Source: Lethocerus indicus
Taxonomy: Eukaryota > Arthropoda > Insecta > Hemiptera > Belostomatidae
DNA length: 64,000 nt
Reading direction: 5' to 3'
NCBI GenBank assembly: GCA_019843655.1
Contig: JACDQD010000002.1
Coordinates: forward strand, 17,631,154-17,695,153
This document shows positions 51,401 to 63,963 of this stretch, in pieces (position 1 is the stretch's first letter; the number at the start of each line of letters is the position of its first letter). The translations under genes were made by a program, and so were the position numbers. The notes under the pieces are model-generated. The model saw only the letters and a program-made list of their open reading frames with translations, did not search any database and was not told where the DNA came from.

Positions 51401-52980
51401 TTCGAGTGCGCTTGCAGTTGTGAATCTTAATGCCTAAAGGGTAGAGCTAACCAACACATTTCTGCTCCGTTTCAATATAATCCTTTAATCAATTAAGATA
51501 AATCATCACCAAAAAGTACAAACACAAAGTTTGTGAATACAAAACTGTGACCCGTAGTCTCATTTTATACACAGCCTTATCTTCTTAGCCACGTATGCAG
51601 GTAGTCACAATTGGGTAGGATCCAGCCACGTGGAATGAAAGTTAGTTTACTGCATTTTTGCTTTATTCAAGTTTAAACATCTGTACGCTACTGGAAATGC
51701 CCGTTAAATATTATATTAATAAAAATATACCGAAGCGAGATGAAATAATAAAAATCCGCGGTATTGTAGTTATAAGCATATATGTCGACAGGAAGCAATA
51801 ATCCGTACTCTCGTTTTCGAAGTGGGCCAAACGATTAATTCTACTGGGGAACACGTCCGAGGGGGCCCTCGTTCATTATTCACGGAGCATGATTGGGGGA
51901 GGCTTTCAGGGGAGACGGGGGAAGAACTGTACCGGTGTAGTGGTGGTGTGCTCTGGCTCTCACCAAATGATGCCATTAATCTAAACGCCAGAGGCGTGTC
52001 AAAAGTTGACCACCTGGCTTCTACCGCCCCTTGTTTTATAACTCTATTTGCCAGACTCACACCGATGTGCCCACTTTTTCAGACCATGCATCACAATCCC
52101 TTCCACTCTCCGGCTATCCTAAACGCTAAACTAATTCCCCTATATTGTAAACTTTCAACAATAATTTTAAATCGATTCGTTTCAACTGTTAATTTTAATC
52201 ACCGAGTCGGTATGGTTTTATCAACCTAAAAAATATGTGGATAAATCTTATTAAAGTTAATAATCACGTCCGGTATGATTTAATGCCAAGTTTAAAATTC
52301 GGTAGTCCAACATTCGGGCCAGGATCAGAATAGAACCTTACATCAAACGCGGAGTTAACTCAAATCTAAAAAGGAGCTCCTAAAAATATAACGAAGAACA
52401 CATGAACTTTTAACTTCTCCGCATATCTACTTCTGGGACCAGTCGACACACACTAAAATTATTTCTGTACTATTCTACTGGAAACAATGCGCCACCCCTG
52501 AAACTGATTATATAATGGAAAAATAGATTAATATTCGAATTAACATTACATACCTTCTCTTGCCCAACTTGCAATTGCAGGAATGTCCATGTTTGACAAC
52601 CACTCACCTGAAAAAGGGGCAATTATTATAATGTATTACATAGCATTTTCTGGAATTAATTTCTCCATGGAATTATTATTTTGTAACAATTGTCCACTTA
52701 GCAGTACCTGTGGTTTTTGTATAGCTTTATTTGATCTTATCGACTCTTTTTTATAAATGCGTATTTATACTCAAACCTATTTCAGTAAGGTCTAATTAGA
52801 ACAAAGCTTTGTACTCATTAGGGCCAAAATACAATTTTTTACTATAAAAATATAGTAGTCTTATCTCAAGACAGAAGAAATTAACCGATTAAAAATATTC
52901 AAGTTGATCTTTCGTCTAATATAAATAGAATCAAAGTTAACCAATTACGCAACCCCACTGTTCTTGTGTGGACCACAGTA
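51401..52980. other. Mixed stretch with an unrecognised 135-codon frame
   Basis: A GC-intermediate patch (51800-52110) carries a plus frame of 135 codons (51822-52229), not low in complexity but matching nothing recognised. A 96-codon minus frame overlaps it. The rest is AT-rich. A coding exon cannot be excluded but is not supported. Confidence 0.4.
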
Positions 52981-53070
52981 AAGGTGCAGTGTCAGTAGAG
53001 ATATTATGTCCCACAAGGATTCAACACGCCTCCCTTGAAGGTTTCAAATGACTCACAAACCAACTGAACG

Positions 53071-53204
53071 GAAGGATAATAGAGATGGTGACCAGCCGAG
53101 ATCGGTTTAACAAAAGGCCAAACCAGCGAGCAGAAACAGAAAATAACAAGAACCATGGTATACTAAACCCTCGCAGACCACCAAGACAGGTAGTCGAAAT
53201 TAAT
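53071..53204 (+). mobile_element. Hammerhead-bearing dispersed repeat, copy B (degenerate)
   Basis: Aligned with the copy at 47.6 kb, it keeps GACCAGCCGA, TCGGTTTAAC and the tail AAAAGGCCAAACCAGCGAG. The CTGANGA box has decayed to ATAG-AGA, the GAAA box is GAGA, and the cleavage-site GTC has become GTT, so the ribozyme core is broken. Downstream, 53169-53204 (starting CCTCGCAGACC) matches the block at 43275-43310. A possible further fragment, with CTGGTTGTCTG, lies near 53905. Confidence 0.65.
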
Positions 53205-53214
53205 TTGGCAATCC

Positions 53215-54640
53215 TTCGGTGATGTTCATGGTAGGCCAGGAAGGCCCGCACCAATTGTTAAAATGCCGTATGACCTTATCATATTGGAGTGAATGGATGA
53301 ACTATGAACTTTGAATGTAGTGGCCGACATGAGGCCCTTTAAGAGGGCGTCCCTATAACGGGCGGCCCCAGTTTTTCCGGGTCACTCTGAAGGCAATCGG
53401 GAAAACCTATTGGCATTATTCGAACACTGATCTTTTCTCCCATTCGGAATAACGCCCAATGCCACGGACGGAATAATGTTTTGGGTACGGCCATTGAAAT
53501 TATTGTAAGAAGACTGACATTAAAAATCGTCAAAACATATTTTTAAGGTAGTGTAATTACACGAAGTAATAATTTTAATATATATTAAAACATCAACTGT
53601 TAAGGGAATTAAACGAATATTTAATATACTGCGTTGCTAATTTTTGCGTAATAATAACATTTAAACTTAAGCTTTCAAAACATAAATTCGTCGTAGGCAC
53701 TTGTAAATATGTGTGTAAATCACATGAGATTTTTCTTATGTTTTCAATCCCAATCTTTTCTTAATATTTCTACTATACTACTTCAAAAAGTTTCGCATTT
53801 ATTACTGATATTTTTTTCGTATACTAAACTCGTAGACACTGGGAAAATTCGTAGATAAGTGATTAAGCTATTCGTTAAGCACCAGTGGAAAGGAAGCACT
53901 AGTCGGCTGGTTGTCTGATCGCGGAGGAGACAGCTAATTTGAATGGGAGCGTGCAGTGGAAGAAATCTGTCTTAAAATCTAGACTACGCCAGGAGCCTAG
54001 CCGGCCCCGCTTCTGTATCGGCTCCGACATCACAAGTGGGGCGAGTTAACTTTTCGAGGAAGTTCCCCGCCCGGCTCTATCCGCCACCCAACAGTGAAAA
54101 GTCCCTTAACAATTTTCATAACAAGAAAGAGTTTCTCGATTGGGCGGACAGGGGCGGTCCCAAAATTAAAACACTAGGCATAGTGTTGCAGCCAAACACG
54201 CTCCTCCATTTCATCTCTGCCCTCAAATTAAAAATATTGTTTTCTATATTAATTTTTTTAAGTTTAACGATAGTGATAACAGAGTAGTGCCATGTGGTCA
54301 GTGAAACAAAACGACCGAGTTTGTAATCAAACAAGTGAAGTATTAATGCTACAATTTCATACGTGCGCTAAAATGGACATTCCTACTTTTCATTAATTTA
54401 CAACCGGCTTTTCAATTGAACAAATGATATATAAAAAAGGCGATATTGGGTTAAGAAAAATAAATGTCAATAGAATTTCCATTTTTCTGTATTGTCATTC
54501 AAAGCAAAAGTTATTATTGTCAAAAGGAAATTAGTTTTCACTACTAGAATTTTGCATAATATCAAGAAAAGACGTAGCATTTAAAATTTATTGACCGACA
54601 TTAAATTGAAGTACGGCGGCAGAACATTATCGTAGGTTCC
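53215..54640. other. Mixed stretch
   Basis: GC-richer patches lie at 53320-53490 and 53880-54230, with AT-rich DNA between and after. Frames of 64-83 codons are unrecognised. No features are supported. Confidence 0.45.
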
Positions 54641-55380
54641 ACTTCGAGGGATACATTCGATAAAGGAGAGGTAAATATCCCACGCCGTTAAAGACGCTTC
54701 GAACGATGTGTGTATTTTATTGAGCGCGGTATATATATATCGAAAAGGAGAATGGAGGATCTGGTGAGGCGGCGGTGGTGGGCGCTAAAACGACAGGTTA
54801 TCCGACAATAAACGCCACTCCCGTTAATATATTCGTTGATAAGTAAGAGGAGTGGAGTGTAAGTTGGCCCGGGGTGAAACCGAAAGGCTTGCCAAAAGCT
54901 CAGCGCCGGGCCCCGGCTTTCGAGGCCGGTCGGGGCCAGACGCTATTAAATGGGCCCTTTTCACAAGGGCTAAGGAGCGAGCCCAATTCCGATTATCGCC
55001 CCATGTAGGGAAATTTCCTCGGTCTCCCATGCTCTCTCATATCTTGGCACTCATTTACTCAGACTGGACGGATTATACGCCGCCTCCTTTTGGGGGCCCA
55101 CTCTTCCCGCTGGCGGATGAATGAGCCGCTGGGATTTCTGTTCCCTCCATCTGAAAAGGGCTACTCCCCGAGTACGCTTCCCTAACCACTTTCAGTAGTT
55201 ACATTTCATCTCTCTGGATTACGTTCCAATTTCCTTGAACGACCTAATCTTGGACTCCCTCCCACGGCGCCCCTTTCCCAAACCGGCCCGAATCATTTCG
55301 AATCGGCAAAATTGATCTTCCCAATCGTATTATGTCCCGTCCTTATGGCAAAAGGTTTACAACGCGGGTTTTAAAATGAA
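54641..55380. other. GC-rich block
   Basis: GC-rich, CpG-containing block. The plus frame 54852-55124 (90 codons) and minus frame 54824-55030 (68 codons) overlap each other and are not recognised. Confidence 0.45.
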
Positions 55381-58020
55381 ATACGAGAATGAACTGCTTG
55401 CTAAAAGGTTGGTCTGATCGTAATTAGAAAATGTTCAATTACTTATAAATGTCTAAAAACCACACTTTCCTTTTAATGGTAATTAAAAGACCCGTTAAAA
55501 CCTAGTTGCATTTACATAATATCAGTAAAATAAGTTTTAACAATTTCACTTAGTGACGCTAAAGTAAAAATACAGATGAAATTTTTTATTCATTAATATA
55601 TTCAATATTTTTTCTAATTAATTTCGTTTCATGTACCTCTCTTGAGAATGGCTTCGGATCTTGAAAATATTAAAAATATGCAATCGTGAACTCAATTTTA
55701 ATAATTCTCTGTCATAAATAGTTTCCAAATCGTCCATACGTATTGGGAGAAAATTGTTCACAACAGCTTGACATTATATAGTAAAAGTTCTAACAATTAA
55801 TTGATGTCCCGCATTTAAAATTCAGCGAGTAGACGAATAATTAATGCATTCGAAACAATGTATTCCGGTGAACTTTATGAACAGAAAACAGTGTCAGGAG
55901 TGGGCATTTGCAAATACAAATAGCGGCAAATACTAATACTACTAATTGTTTCGGTTCCACGCCAGCAAACTACAGTAATTACGTTACTAAGTTAATAATG
56001 AGATTCTACCGATTATACAGAGAAGGTGAAAATTCGATCATCCAATTTATTGTAAAATACAATAGTAGTGACTGTATGACAACAATCATGTTACATAGAT
56101 CTGAAAGAATTTACGCGCGTGCGACTGAAGTTAAATGACAGAGATGAAATGAGAATTGGTATAACGGGAGTAGACCACCCTCTGACTTCGACCTAACGCT
56201 TCCGACAAACGTTCAATAAATAACGTTTTATTTGACCAGCAGATGATATAACCGACAACCACACACAATGCCCCGATTATCTCCGGTTAAGAGAAGAGCG
56301 GCGCTGAAAAAGCGGCAGGGGAAAAAAAGCTGCATTTAAAGTCTAGCCCAGTCCCCACGGCGGTCCACATAAGCAGACTACCGAAAATTTACATATAACG
56401 GCTATAACAATGTAAACTCCGTCTCTACGGTTATAAACGTTTAAACAAGTCCCCGGTATAATAAAATAGTCGGGATAATAATGGTGGAGGAAAAAACGCA
56501 GGGAACAGAGGGACCAAATGATCTCCTGAATAAATACCCGGGCAAGAATAAATTCACGTATGCAAATACTTATTGTAATTAACAAATTAATTTCTCGCTC
56601 GCTCTTTTAAGTACATTTGACTGTTCAGTAATAAGATTTAATAAACATCCATTTTCAGTAGCGCCCCAAATTTAAGGAATGAAAGCAAAAATAGGGTTCC
56701 TTAAACTTTTCAATGACATTCAGTTTGTACTTTGATGCCACTTGATAACTTGTATTTTATCAACTTAATCGGTTTTCCACTTGATTAAAGAAATAATGTA
56801 ACATTTTTGAAGATCTTTTTATTTCTACCACTTAAAATACGAGAGTTCATATTGAACTGTTTCGTAAATTTGAAGCCATCGAATTTCAATACATAAAAGG
56901 TGCTAGTATATATGGTTAATTCGAAAATTTCGCTGCTTAAACGTACACTCGGTTAGTATATTCGAAAATCTATAATTGATAATTGCTGGAAAAATATATC
57001 CCTTATATTCTGTGTTGTGTGTTACAGTTGGAGTGTATGCGGGCCGCAATTATGTCACCGGTAATTGAGCCGTCGCGTGAGTGAGTGATGTATTCGAATC
57101 CCATACTCGGGTGATGGCGGCGATTGTAAACCGGTGCATTACCCGCTAATCGTCCGTAGCACATCGTTAAACGCCGATAAAGATATCGGTCAAACCTATC
57201 GTACAGATAGCATTTTATTTTCTCCCTTAGACATTTTAACGACGGTTAATTTTAATTTTTAAACAGTTACGCCGTAAAGCCCTATACAAACAAGTTTGAG
57301 ACTCGCACGGTCTTTCCGCTTTGGAAAGTTGTTTCAGTCATCATTTACTCGTCGAGGAACGTAGGTCATCGATTTTCAATTGGATATCTGATTACCACGG
57401 AAAACATAAAACATTTATTTAAAGTCCAGCGTGTAAAGAATAATTCTAAGGTAAATTAGACGCGGTAAAATAAATGTTGACAATATAAATTCACCCGTTT
57501 TTAAATAGTACGCAATGAAAATAAATAAGATTTGTTTCTAATCGAACGTCGGAAAAAACGAGGTCAGATGTTTAAATAAGTTAGTCAATGTACAATACTG
57601 TATTGTTGAACAGAATTCCAGCTGCGGGCGAACCTCCGGCGAGTTGCTGTTGCAGAAAGAAGGGGAACAACGGGCGTCGGAAGAAGTAAAAATGTTATAT
57701 TTATATACGTTGAGGTAGAGGGCCCCAGAGCCCACTATAAGCCGATGTGCGGCCCGGACATTCAGAGCTCCCTCGCCTCCCAAAAACCCTACACTCTACT
57801 ATATGCCGAACCGACCCCGTTTCAAAATACCAACTCTATAATATGAATTACTAATAATATATTCTAGTCGCATTAAAAGACACGTTTGTTTATTTATATC
57901 TTGATGTTTTCTGGAAGACAAAATTCAACTTGTAGACGATCTCTAGCATGACACGAATTCATAGTAATATATTTACATTAATTTGCTTGCCTATTTGGAT
58001 AGCTATTTTAATTCACTGTA
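55381..58020. other. Mosaic, mostly AT-rich
   Basis: AT-rich, with GC-intermediate patches at 56160-56480, 57030-57180 and 57600-57790. A TTCGAATCC word near 57093 resembles a tRNA B box but no tRNA folds around it. No gene is supported. Confidence 0.45.
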
Positions 58021-58780
58021 AAGTAATGGGCCGGCGGTGTAAGCGGAACAAGGGCGGGCGTTAGGCCAAGACAAGGTGCATATTTAATATAAAAAGACAA
58101 AGTTAGGAGACAGTTAAGAGACGACAGGTTAATCAATGAATTTGTCACTGGGCACCCCCGCAACGTATTTAGGGCAGATTGGATTTTAAAAATTCAAACT
58201 CAAAGCAATTCTTTGGCCGCCACCAATTTGGCGTCGTTTACTTTTCTTTTATAAAGTTTAAGCTCCCACCGCGAAAAACCTCTTCCGGAGCCGAGGTAAT
58301 TCAACCGACTTTTAGCCAGGGAATTCATTCATATTTCCGCAAGCCGTTATCGAGCTCCCACAAAGGTGCCGACGCGCGGCTTTCAATAATTAAATCCATT
58401 AATTTACTCGCCGGATAATTCGAGTTTTAAATTTAATTTGTCCACGGTATATTAAGCGGTTGTTGTTGGACTTGGATTGCGTCCCAAAACCCTGTCCCGG
58501 TTACGCGGCAATAATAACATTTAGGGAGCTTGGGGCAAATGGAATTTCTACGTACGCCTCCCCTCCCGGTGCAGTTAACAATCTAGCCCGGATCTAAACC
58601 ACAAACAGAGGACTAGATTATTAGGTGCTAATATTGCTAATGGGACGGGGACCGCCTATAACGGCCACCGCCAAATCCCACTTTGGAGAAAATCCAAAAA
58701 GGAATTCCGGCCGCCACCCTGTTTCCCAAATAATTAACCCACAACTCGGCATCACCGGCCACAATTAATACACCCAGTTT
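58021..58780. other. GC-rich block
   Basis: GC-intermediate to GC-rich with embedded AATTAA and TAATTAAC words. A 79-codon plus frame (58179-58418) is unrecognised. Candidate regulatory DNA by composition only. Confidence 0.4.
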
Positions 58781-59210
58781 TTATTTGTGTCCTCAAATAT
58801 TTATGAAATATTACTTTATTTACATAAATTATTATTATTTAATTTTATTTCGACGTTAAAATATTTCAACTTTTAAATTAAATTCAAATTTACAAATATA
58901 ATTGCAAAAAATGCATAGCACAAGAATTTGACATATTACTTGATTCCGATTTCACTCTCCGAATTTAAACCGGGGTTCGATTTTCAGAATTTCTCTTTTA
59001 TTGCAATTAAATGCATGAATACTATCACCGTCCTTTTATTGATTATGGTGAATAGGTTAAAGAATTTTTCTACGGATAATCGTTTTAAATTAGTATCTTG
59101 GGCAAAATTAATAATAGCAAAAACATTCGGTACGATCCCTGACGTGGGTCAGCAAAAAACTCGAAGGGAGTGTACGAAATTGAACCATTACATCACATAT
59201 GAGTAATAGG
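58781..59210. other. AT-rich stretch
   Basis: AT-rich. The 92-codon plus frame (58928-59206) is not low in complexity but resembles no known protein. Confidence 0.4.
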
Positions 59211-59660
59211 TTTGGTCAGCGTTCCAAAGCCAACAGGAAGAAGGGGTGGCACCAAGTTAAATTCAACTTTCATCTCGGGGCATTATAATATTCGGGTAGG
59301 GAGGGCCATTCATCAAACGCGATAATGCACTTCCCACCGACCGTTATAAGCGCTTTAAAGGACAGGTGTTGAGCCGGGGGGCGCCCTCTAGAAATGAAAG
59401 TTTTTGATATTGCGAGGGGGTGGAGAAAGTTTGGGAGACGGAGCCGGGAGAAAATACGGGGCCCAGTAATCCGAAGGCATTCAATCGGGTACTAAGTCAG
59501 CCATGTAGGGGCGTCTCCCCCGCCCGCCCCCCATCACCTTTCATAGACCCACTACCCCTCTGCTACACGACACCCTAACCTAAATTACGTGAAAAATATT
59601 TGACCCCAACTTACAGACAGGCCTCTGAAAGCGGTGAAATATTACACCCATTCAAATATA
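59211..59660. other. GC-rich patch
   Basis: GC-rich with a C-rich run at about 59516-59531 (three C runs). No long frame crosses it, and no features are supported. Confidence 0.45.
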
Positions 59661-60520
59661 GATCACGGTCCTGTAGACATTGTAATATTAATTAAAATAT
59701 ATTTTGCGACTATATTTGCGACCTATATTTTAATTTATTATGTTATTAACATTTAATGACTTAAATGACACATAATATTACAATATATCTTACAGCATAA
59801 TTCTGCGGAACAAAGTTAAAGCGTTATTAAAATCTGATAATTATTTTATTAAGAATGGAGCTTATATAATGTGTTACAAATGAGACAAAATAACTTTGAA
59901 AATTCGGCCATTGCGACCACGGATTATTGGATATAATAGTGGCGAATTAATGCGCGATGAAGCGGAGAAAAGTTGATATTTCAATCTGTAAAATATTCAA
60001 TAACCCCCTGAGGAAGTTAGTAGAAGTGGAGAGCAGGTGCTAGGGTCGGTGCATAATTCTCTCCTCGGTTCGTTCCCTATTTCACAAGACACATGGCGTA
60101 ATAGACAATTCTTTAGCAGTGTTAGTGATTCCAAACGTTGCAGTGTACGTTCATAATGAAGTCTGATATCTAGTTATATCGAAAAAGATAAACAGAATAT
60201 TCGCTTTGTTTGTAGCAAACAACGCAGCGTCCTGGTAATTAATTTTTTGCAAAAGAAATATAATACCTATTAATAAATTATTCGCAAATAAAAATATCGC
60301 GAAGCAAACATGGCAAGTAGCCATTTGTTACATATTCATTCTCTTTTTTATATAACCTAATACTCTCGGAACTTTTATCTTTCTAGTTACTTAATTTTAA
60401 TCTATTTGTATGAACAGTCGTCACGAGTCCCGTTCTCAAGTTAGTCAAGCGTTATAAATGTAAAACTCCTAATTAAGAGATTTCACTCGACAAAACTCGG
60501 CAAAAGTGACTAACATTATT
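59661..60520. other. AT-rich stretch
   Basis: AT-rich; contains the inverted repeat at 59691-59734. Nothing else is supported. Confidence 0.5.
59691..59734. repeat. 11-bp inverted repeat around a 13-bp tandem pair
   Basis: ATTAAAATATA (59691-59701) is perfectly complementary to TATATTTTAAT (59724-59734). The segment also contains two near-copies of ATATTTTGCGACT-type units in tandem. It may be a small decayed foldback sequence. Confidence 0.6.
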
Positions 60521-61730
60521 TAAAACAGAAGCCCCAGAGCCCCAGAAAAGGGAAGGAGGAGAAAGTTGAACGCTTCAAAAGGGAGTCGGAAATCCCTTTG
60601 TATCCGCCCACTAATGCATATGCCATCCTTTGCTCGGGCTGCCCTCTGACATGGGCCATGTCTCAAGCCCCTGTTAACAAGGCCGGCCTCTGCATCTGAT
60701 CCACCCCACCCCCCTTACCTTACACCCAAACCGTCCCCCGACGACATGCCTTTTCCCTGGCAACGCTGCTAAAACCGTTTCAACATTTAAGTCCCCTTAT
60801 TATATATGAACGGAGGGAGACTTATTCTCTTAACTTGACAGTTGTTGCGGGCTATTATAATTTACCGCAACTCCTAAATATATTCATAAGAACATATTCC
60901 GCGACCAACTAATTTTATTTCAAAAGAAGTGATAAAATATATACAGAATAATAATTATTTAATTGTGTGAACTGTAATCAATAATTTATAAGGACTATAA
61001 AATACACTTTCTTCAGTGAACTAACATTATACTGCTTCTCTGCCGCGTAGGTCCGAACTGCAATCGGTAAGTATAGGTAGGGTGTATAAAATCCTAGTTT
61101 TCCCGTTTGGGATAGTGTTTCTTAAATTATTTTATTATTTTATTGAGGTTAAGGAAAATTTTACATTCGTGGGAATGTTTGTCCATCGTCGACGGAAAAC
61201 CGATGGATGTTTCACTCGCCCTTAGAGGGAAGTAATTGATGTCCAGGTGTACATTATTGACCATTTCCTTTGAATACACTGGAACCTCCAGCGCTCGTAA
61301 TGTCTTTCAGATTGCCATTACACCGCCGGACTCCGGCTCTGAATGCCATTATACTTGAATAGTCGGTCTATTGACAATCAATTTATTACCTATTGATGCC
61401 GGCGAAAACCGCGGCTCTCAAGTTCACACCGTTTCAATGGAGTTTCACCCAATTTACAGTTTTACATCGCTGTACAATACGGTAAATTAGCGCGCAATTT
61501 AAATCTAGGGCCCGATTTTATTTTATCAAAAGTCAACAAAATTGATGTCTAATTGCAGGCATTGTTTTGTGTACACAATATGTCGGTTATTAAACATAGT
61601 TTAATGGACGCAAATGACTTGTAATAAAAATCACAAAAATGAAAGTCCGAATGTAGCTACTTGAGATAGGGACTGCCGCATTTCATACTTCCGAAACTCT
61701 CGTTAACGTCTCAAAAACTATCATTAAATG
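60521..61730. other. Mixed stretch
   Basis: A GC-rich patch at 60530-60790 includes a short GCCCCAGA duplication near 60533. The remainder is AT-rich to intermediate. No gene is supported. Confidence 0.45.
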
Positions 61731-62370
61731 GGGGACTAGAAGCCGGACAGAAGTTGCGGTCTGAGCGGCGGAGGAGCGGTCCCGTTGAATAATTCAAAAT
61801 GGCGGCTGGCTAGGAAGAGGCAGTGAATGCTTCGTTACGGTCCAACAAGGGGACCGGATCGGCCCGCCCGCTAGAAGTTTAATATTAACAACTTAAACGA
61901 ACAATCCTTTCATTTCGTTTTTAGCCCTCAAAGAGCGGTGGCTGGAGCGGACGGGCCACAAGATGAATACGGAATTGTTGATAAAATATTCTTTTCTGGT
62001 TTTTCACTGCCTGGGGTCGGACATCCGTATAACCTAATAAGACGGCGGCTGTTTCCTCGGCGAAATGCGGGAATGTGCAACGCCACGCCTCTATCCAACG
62101 GTGGACGGAGCGAGGGAGCTGTGGGAAATATTCCCCTTTTTTCTCCCGTTAAGTAGGTCGCCATTATAAAAGGGTGAAAGCAAACGCCGACCGGAGCCGA
62201 ACTCGTCGACCCCTCCCCCACCGTTGCCGGCGAACGATCCCTTCATAAAACTTCATAACTCAATTTCGAGAAACTTCGAGCCGAGGAGAATAGGCGCGCG
62301 CGCTCCTGAAGGAGGGAGGGCCGGATTTGTGGTGTCGTCTCCCCGCATCTCGCAGTTCCTCATAATATGA
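61731..62370. other. GC-rich block with PHO/YY1-like sites
   Basis: GC-rich, CpG-rich. AAAATGGCGGC (61796-61806) matches the long YY1/Pleiohomeotic consensus, and GCCATTAT (62160-62167) matches the shorter PHO form. A 10-bp tandem pair (CTTCATAAAA, CTTCATAACT; 62241-62260) follows. A 97-codon minus and a 72-codon plus frame overlap and are unrecognised. A role as a promoter or Polycomb-type element is inference. Confidence 0.45.
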
Positions 62371-62740
62371 AAATCGTATTCCGAGTATACTCTGTCGCCG
62401 CTAAAATCCCTTCCCCTATACATCTATATATGGCAAAAGTATTGTCACACGTGGCTGACTATTTTTCGCCGATTCACTTTGAACTTGCCGAATAAATCAC
62501 ATCGTGAAGGATTTATTAAATATTTTACGCAATAAATATTCTTTTTCCATATTATATTAAAATACTGTCTCCCGGCCCGTAGTTGAACCGAGGCTCAACC
62601 CGACAGGTTATTAATGAGATTATCGAACATGTTCCCTCAATATACGGAACTTTAGTATATAATTTTATGTCGTCAATATTTAGCAGTCCATCGGGCAAGT
62701 AAAAGTTGTACTGATAAACTATACTGTTGTAAGAAATTTT
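62371..62740. other. AT-rich stretch
   Basis: AT-rich, with CCACGTGTGA on the minus strand at 62445-62454. Nothing else is seen. Confidence 0.5.
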
Positions 62741-63170
62741 AAAGATTTTAGTTGGGTCGTCTGGGTGTGGGAAGGCGCAAGTAGGCGAGGAAGGAGTGGA
62801 ATTGCGGCTAGGGGTCTTTGTGAATATTGCCTAATGGAGACGCGGAGGGAGCGGACGGGGACATTATGTATTCCCGCCGTCGCCCACCCCCACAGTCTGC
62901 CTTCTCCTCCTCTCGCCCTTTCTTCTGTGTATCTACCGTGTAAAACCCGGGACAAATGTCTATTACCCCGGTATGAGACAGGCTTGCCAATCGCACATGT
63001 TCCTTTCTCTCCTCCTTCTGAAAAAATGTCTCTACTCTTCGACCCCTCCGACTCGATCCCCCCCTCGTCACAACAACGACCGAACAATATTGATCTGCTC
63101 TTGACTCCGGCCGCCGGTTTTCTCGATAAAAACTCACGCTGTTTTTCTGGCGGCGGTTAGATAATATCCC
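62741..63170. other. GC-rich block, open in several frames
   Basis: A plus frame of 131 codons (62765-63160) and minus frames of 122 and 109 codons cover the same bases. All are S/P/R/G-biased and unrecognised, so stop-poor composition is the simplest explanation. Confidence 0.45.
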
Positions 63171-63680
63171 TCCGCATCACATAACGTATACAGAAAACGT
63201 TAATTAAATTAAACAATGAATTTCAATCACGATTCGTGGAAACATTTTAAACGGGTAAACAGTAAAGTATAAATACTACCAGAGAAATATGTACAACATA
63301 TGGTTTGAGAATTATGTAGCAATTCAATAAAGGTGTTGTAAAATTATGGTATGTCAATAAAAACTGTTTTCGCTGACAAAAATGTTTAGTCATTTTTTCA
63401 ATAAGTAAAGTGTTCCTGGTGTATTAACAAAAATCTTCATTTAATCCGAATCCAAATTGTATCCAAATCATGGAAACGAACAGTTTTTTGTCCCCAGTAC
63501 ACTACGATAATTATTGGTTGTTACATGTCCATATGTTTCTCTTTTCTTATGCTATCGTAATTGGAAGTCATAATTTTACAAGTCTGAAGAAACAGCTTGT
63601 AATTTATTTTCAATGCAATAAATGTAATATTCTCGGCGGGACAGGTTTACTTGTAATGAAGTCACGTTTTATAATTTATA
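63171..63680. other. AT-rich stretch, nothing seen
   Basis: AT-rich. The 71-codon plus frame (63470-63685) is unrecognised. Confidence 0.5.
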
Positions 63681-63960
63681 AATGAAGACGCGGGGCCGTT
63701 TTAAATTCAAATTCAAAGATCCTTCGAAAACTAAGAGGCTCTGCCGTTCCCGCCCCCGGAGTCAATTTAAAAATGTCCACGCCCCGAACACTAATCTCGT
63801 TTGGTTTACGGGCATAGTCAGGGCTGGGTATTCCCCGCACGTTTCTTCCCATTACAGTAAGTAGTCCACGAGTCCACTTCGTTATAACCAGTAATACCGA
63901 AAGGGGGTCTCTCTTTCTCAACCCCGTGCCTCCCACCTCACCGCCTACCTATTCTTTACA
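63681..63960. other. GC-intermediate patch
   Basis: Open on both strands (60 codons plus, 86 codons minus), with no recognisable product. Confidence 0.4.
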
Positions 63961-63961
63961 A

Positions 63962-63963
<2 letters not shown>

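Noticed and set aside
51822..52229. 135-codon plus-strand frame of normal complexity
   Set aside because: No family resemblance was recognised, a 96-codon frame overlaps on the other strand, and no splice context supports it; kept only as a note in the region entry.
57088..57102. ATTCGAATCCC resembling a tRNA or tRNA-SINE B box
   Set aside because: No cloverleaf or A box upstream, and no T-stem pairing.
62719..63160. Frames of 109-131 codons on both strands
   Set aside because: Three frames are open over the same GC-rich bases, none shows a recognisable domain, and the composition is biased towards S, P, R and G.
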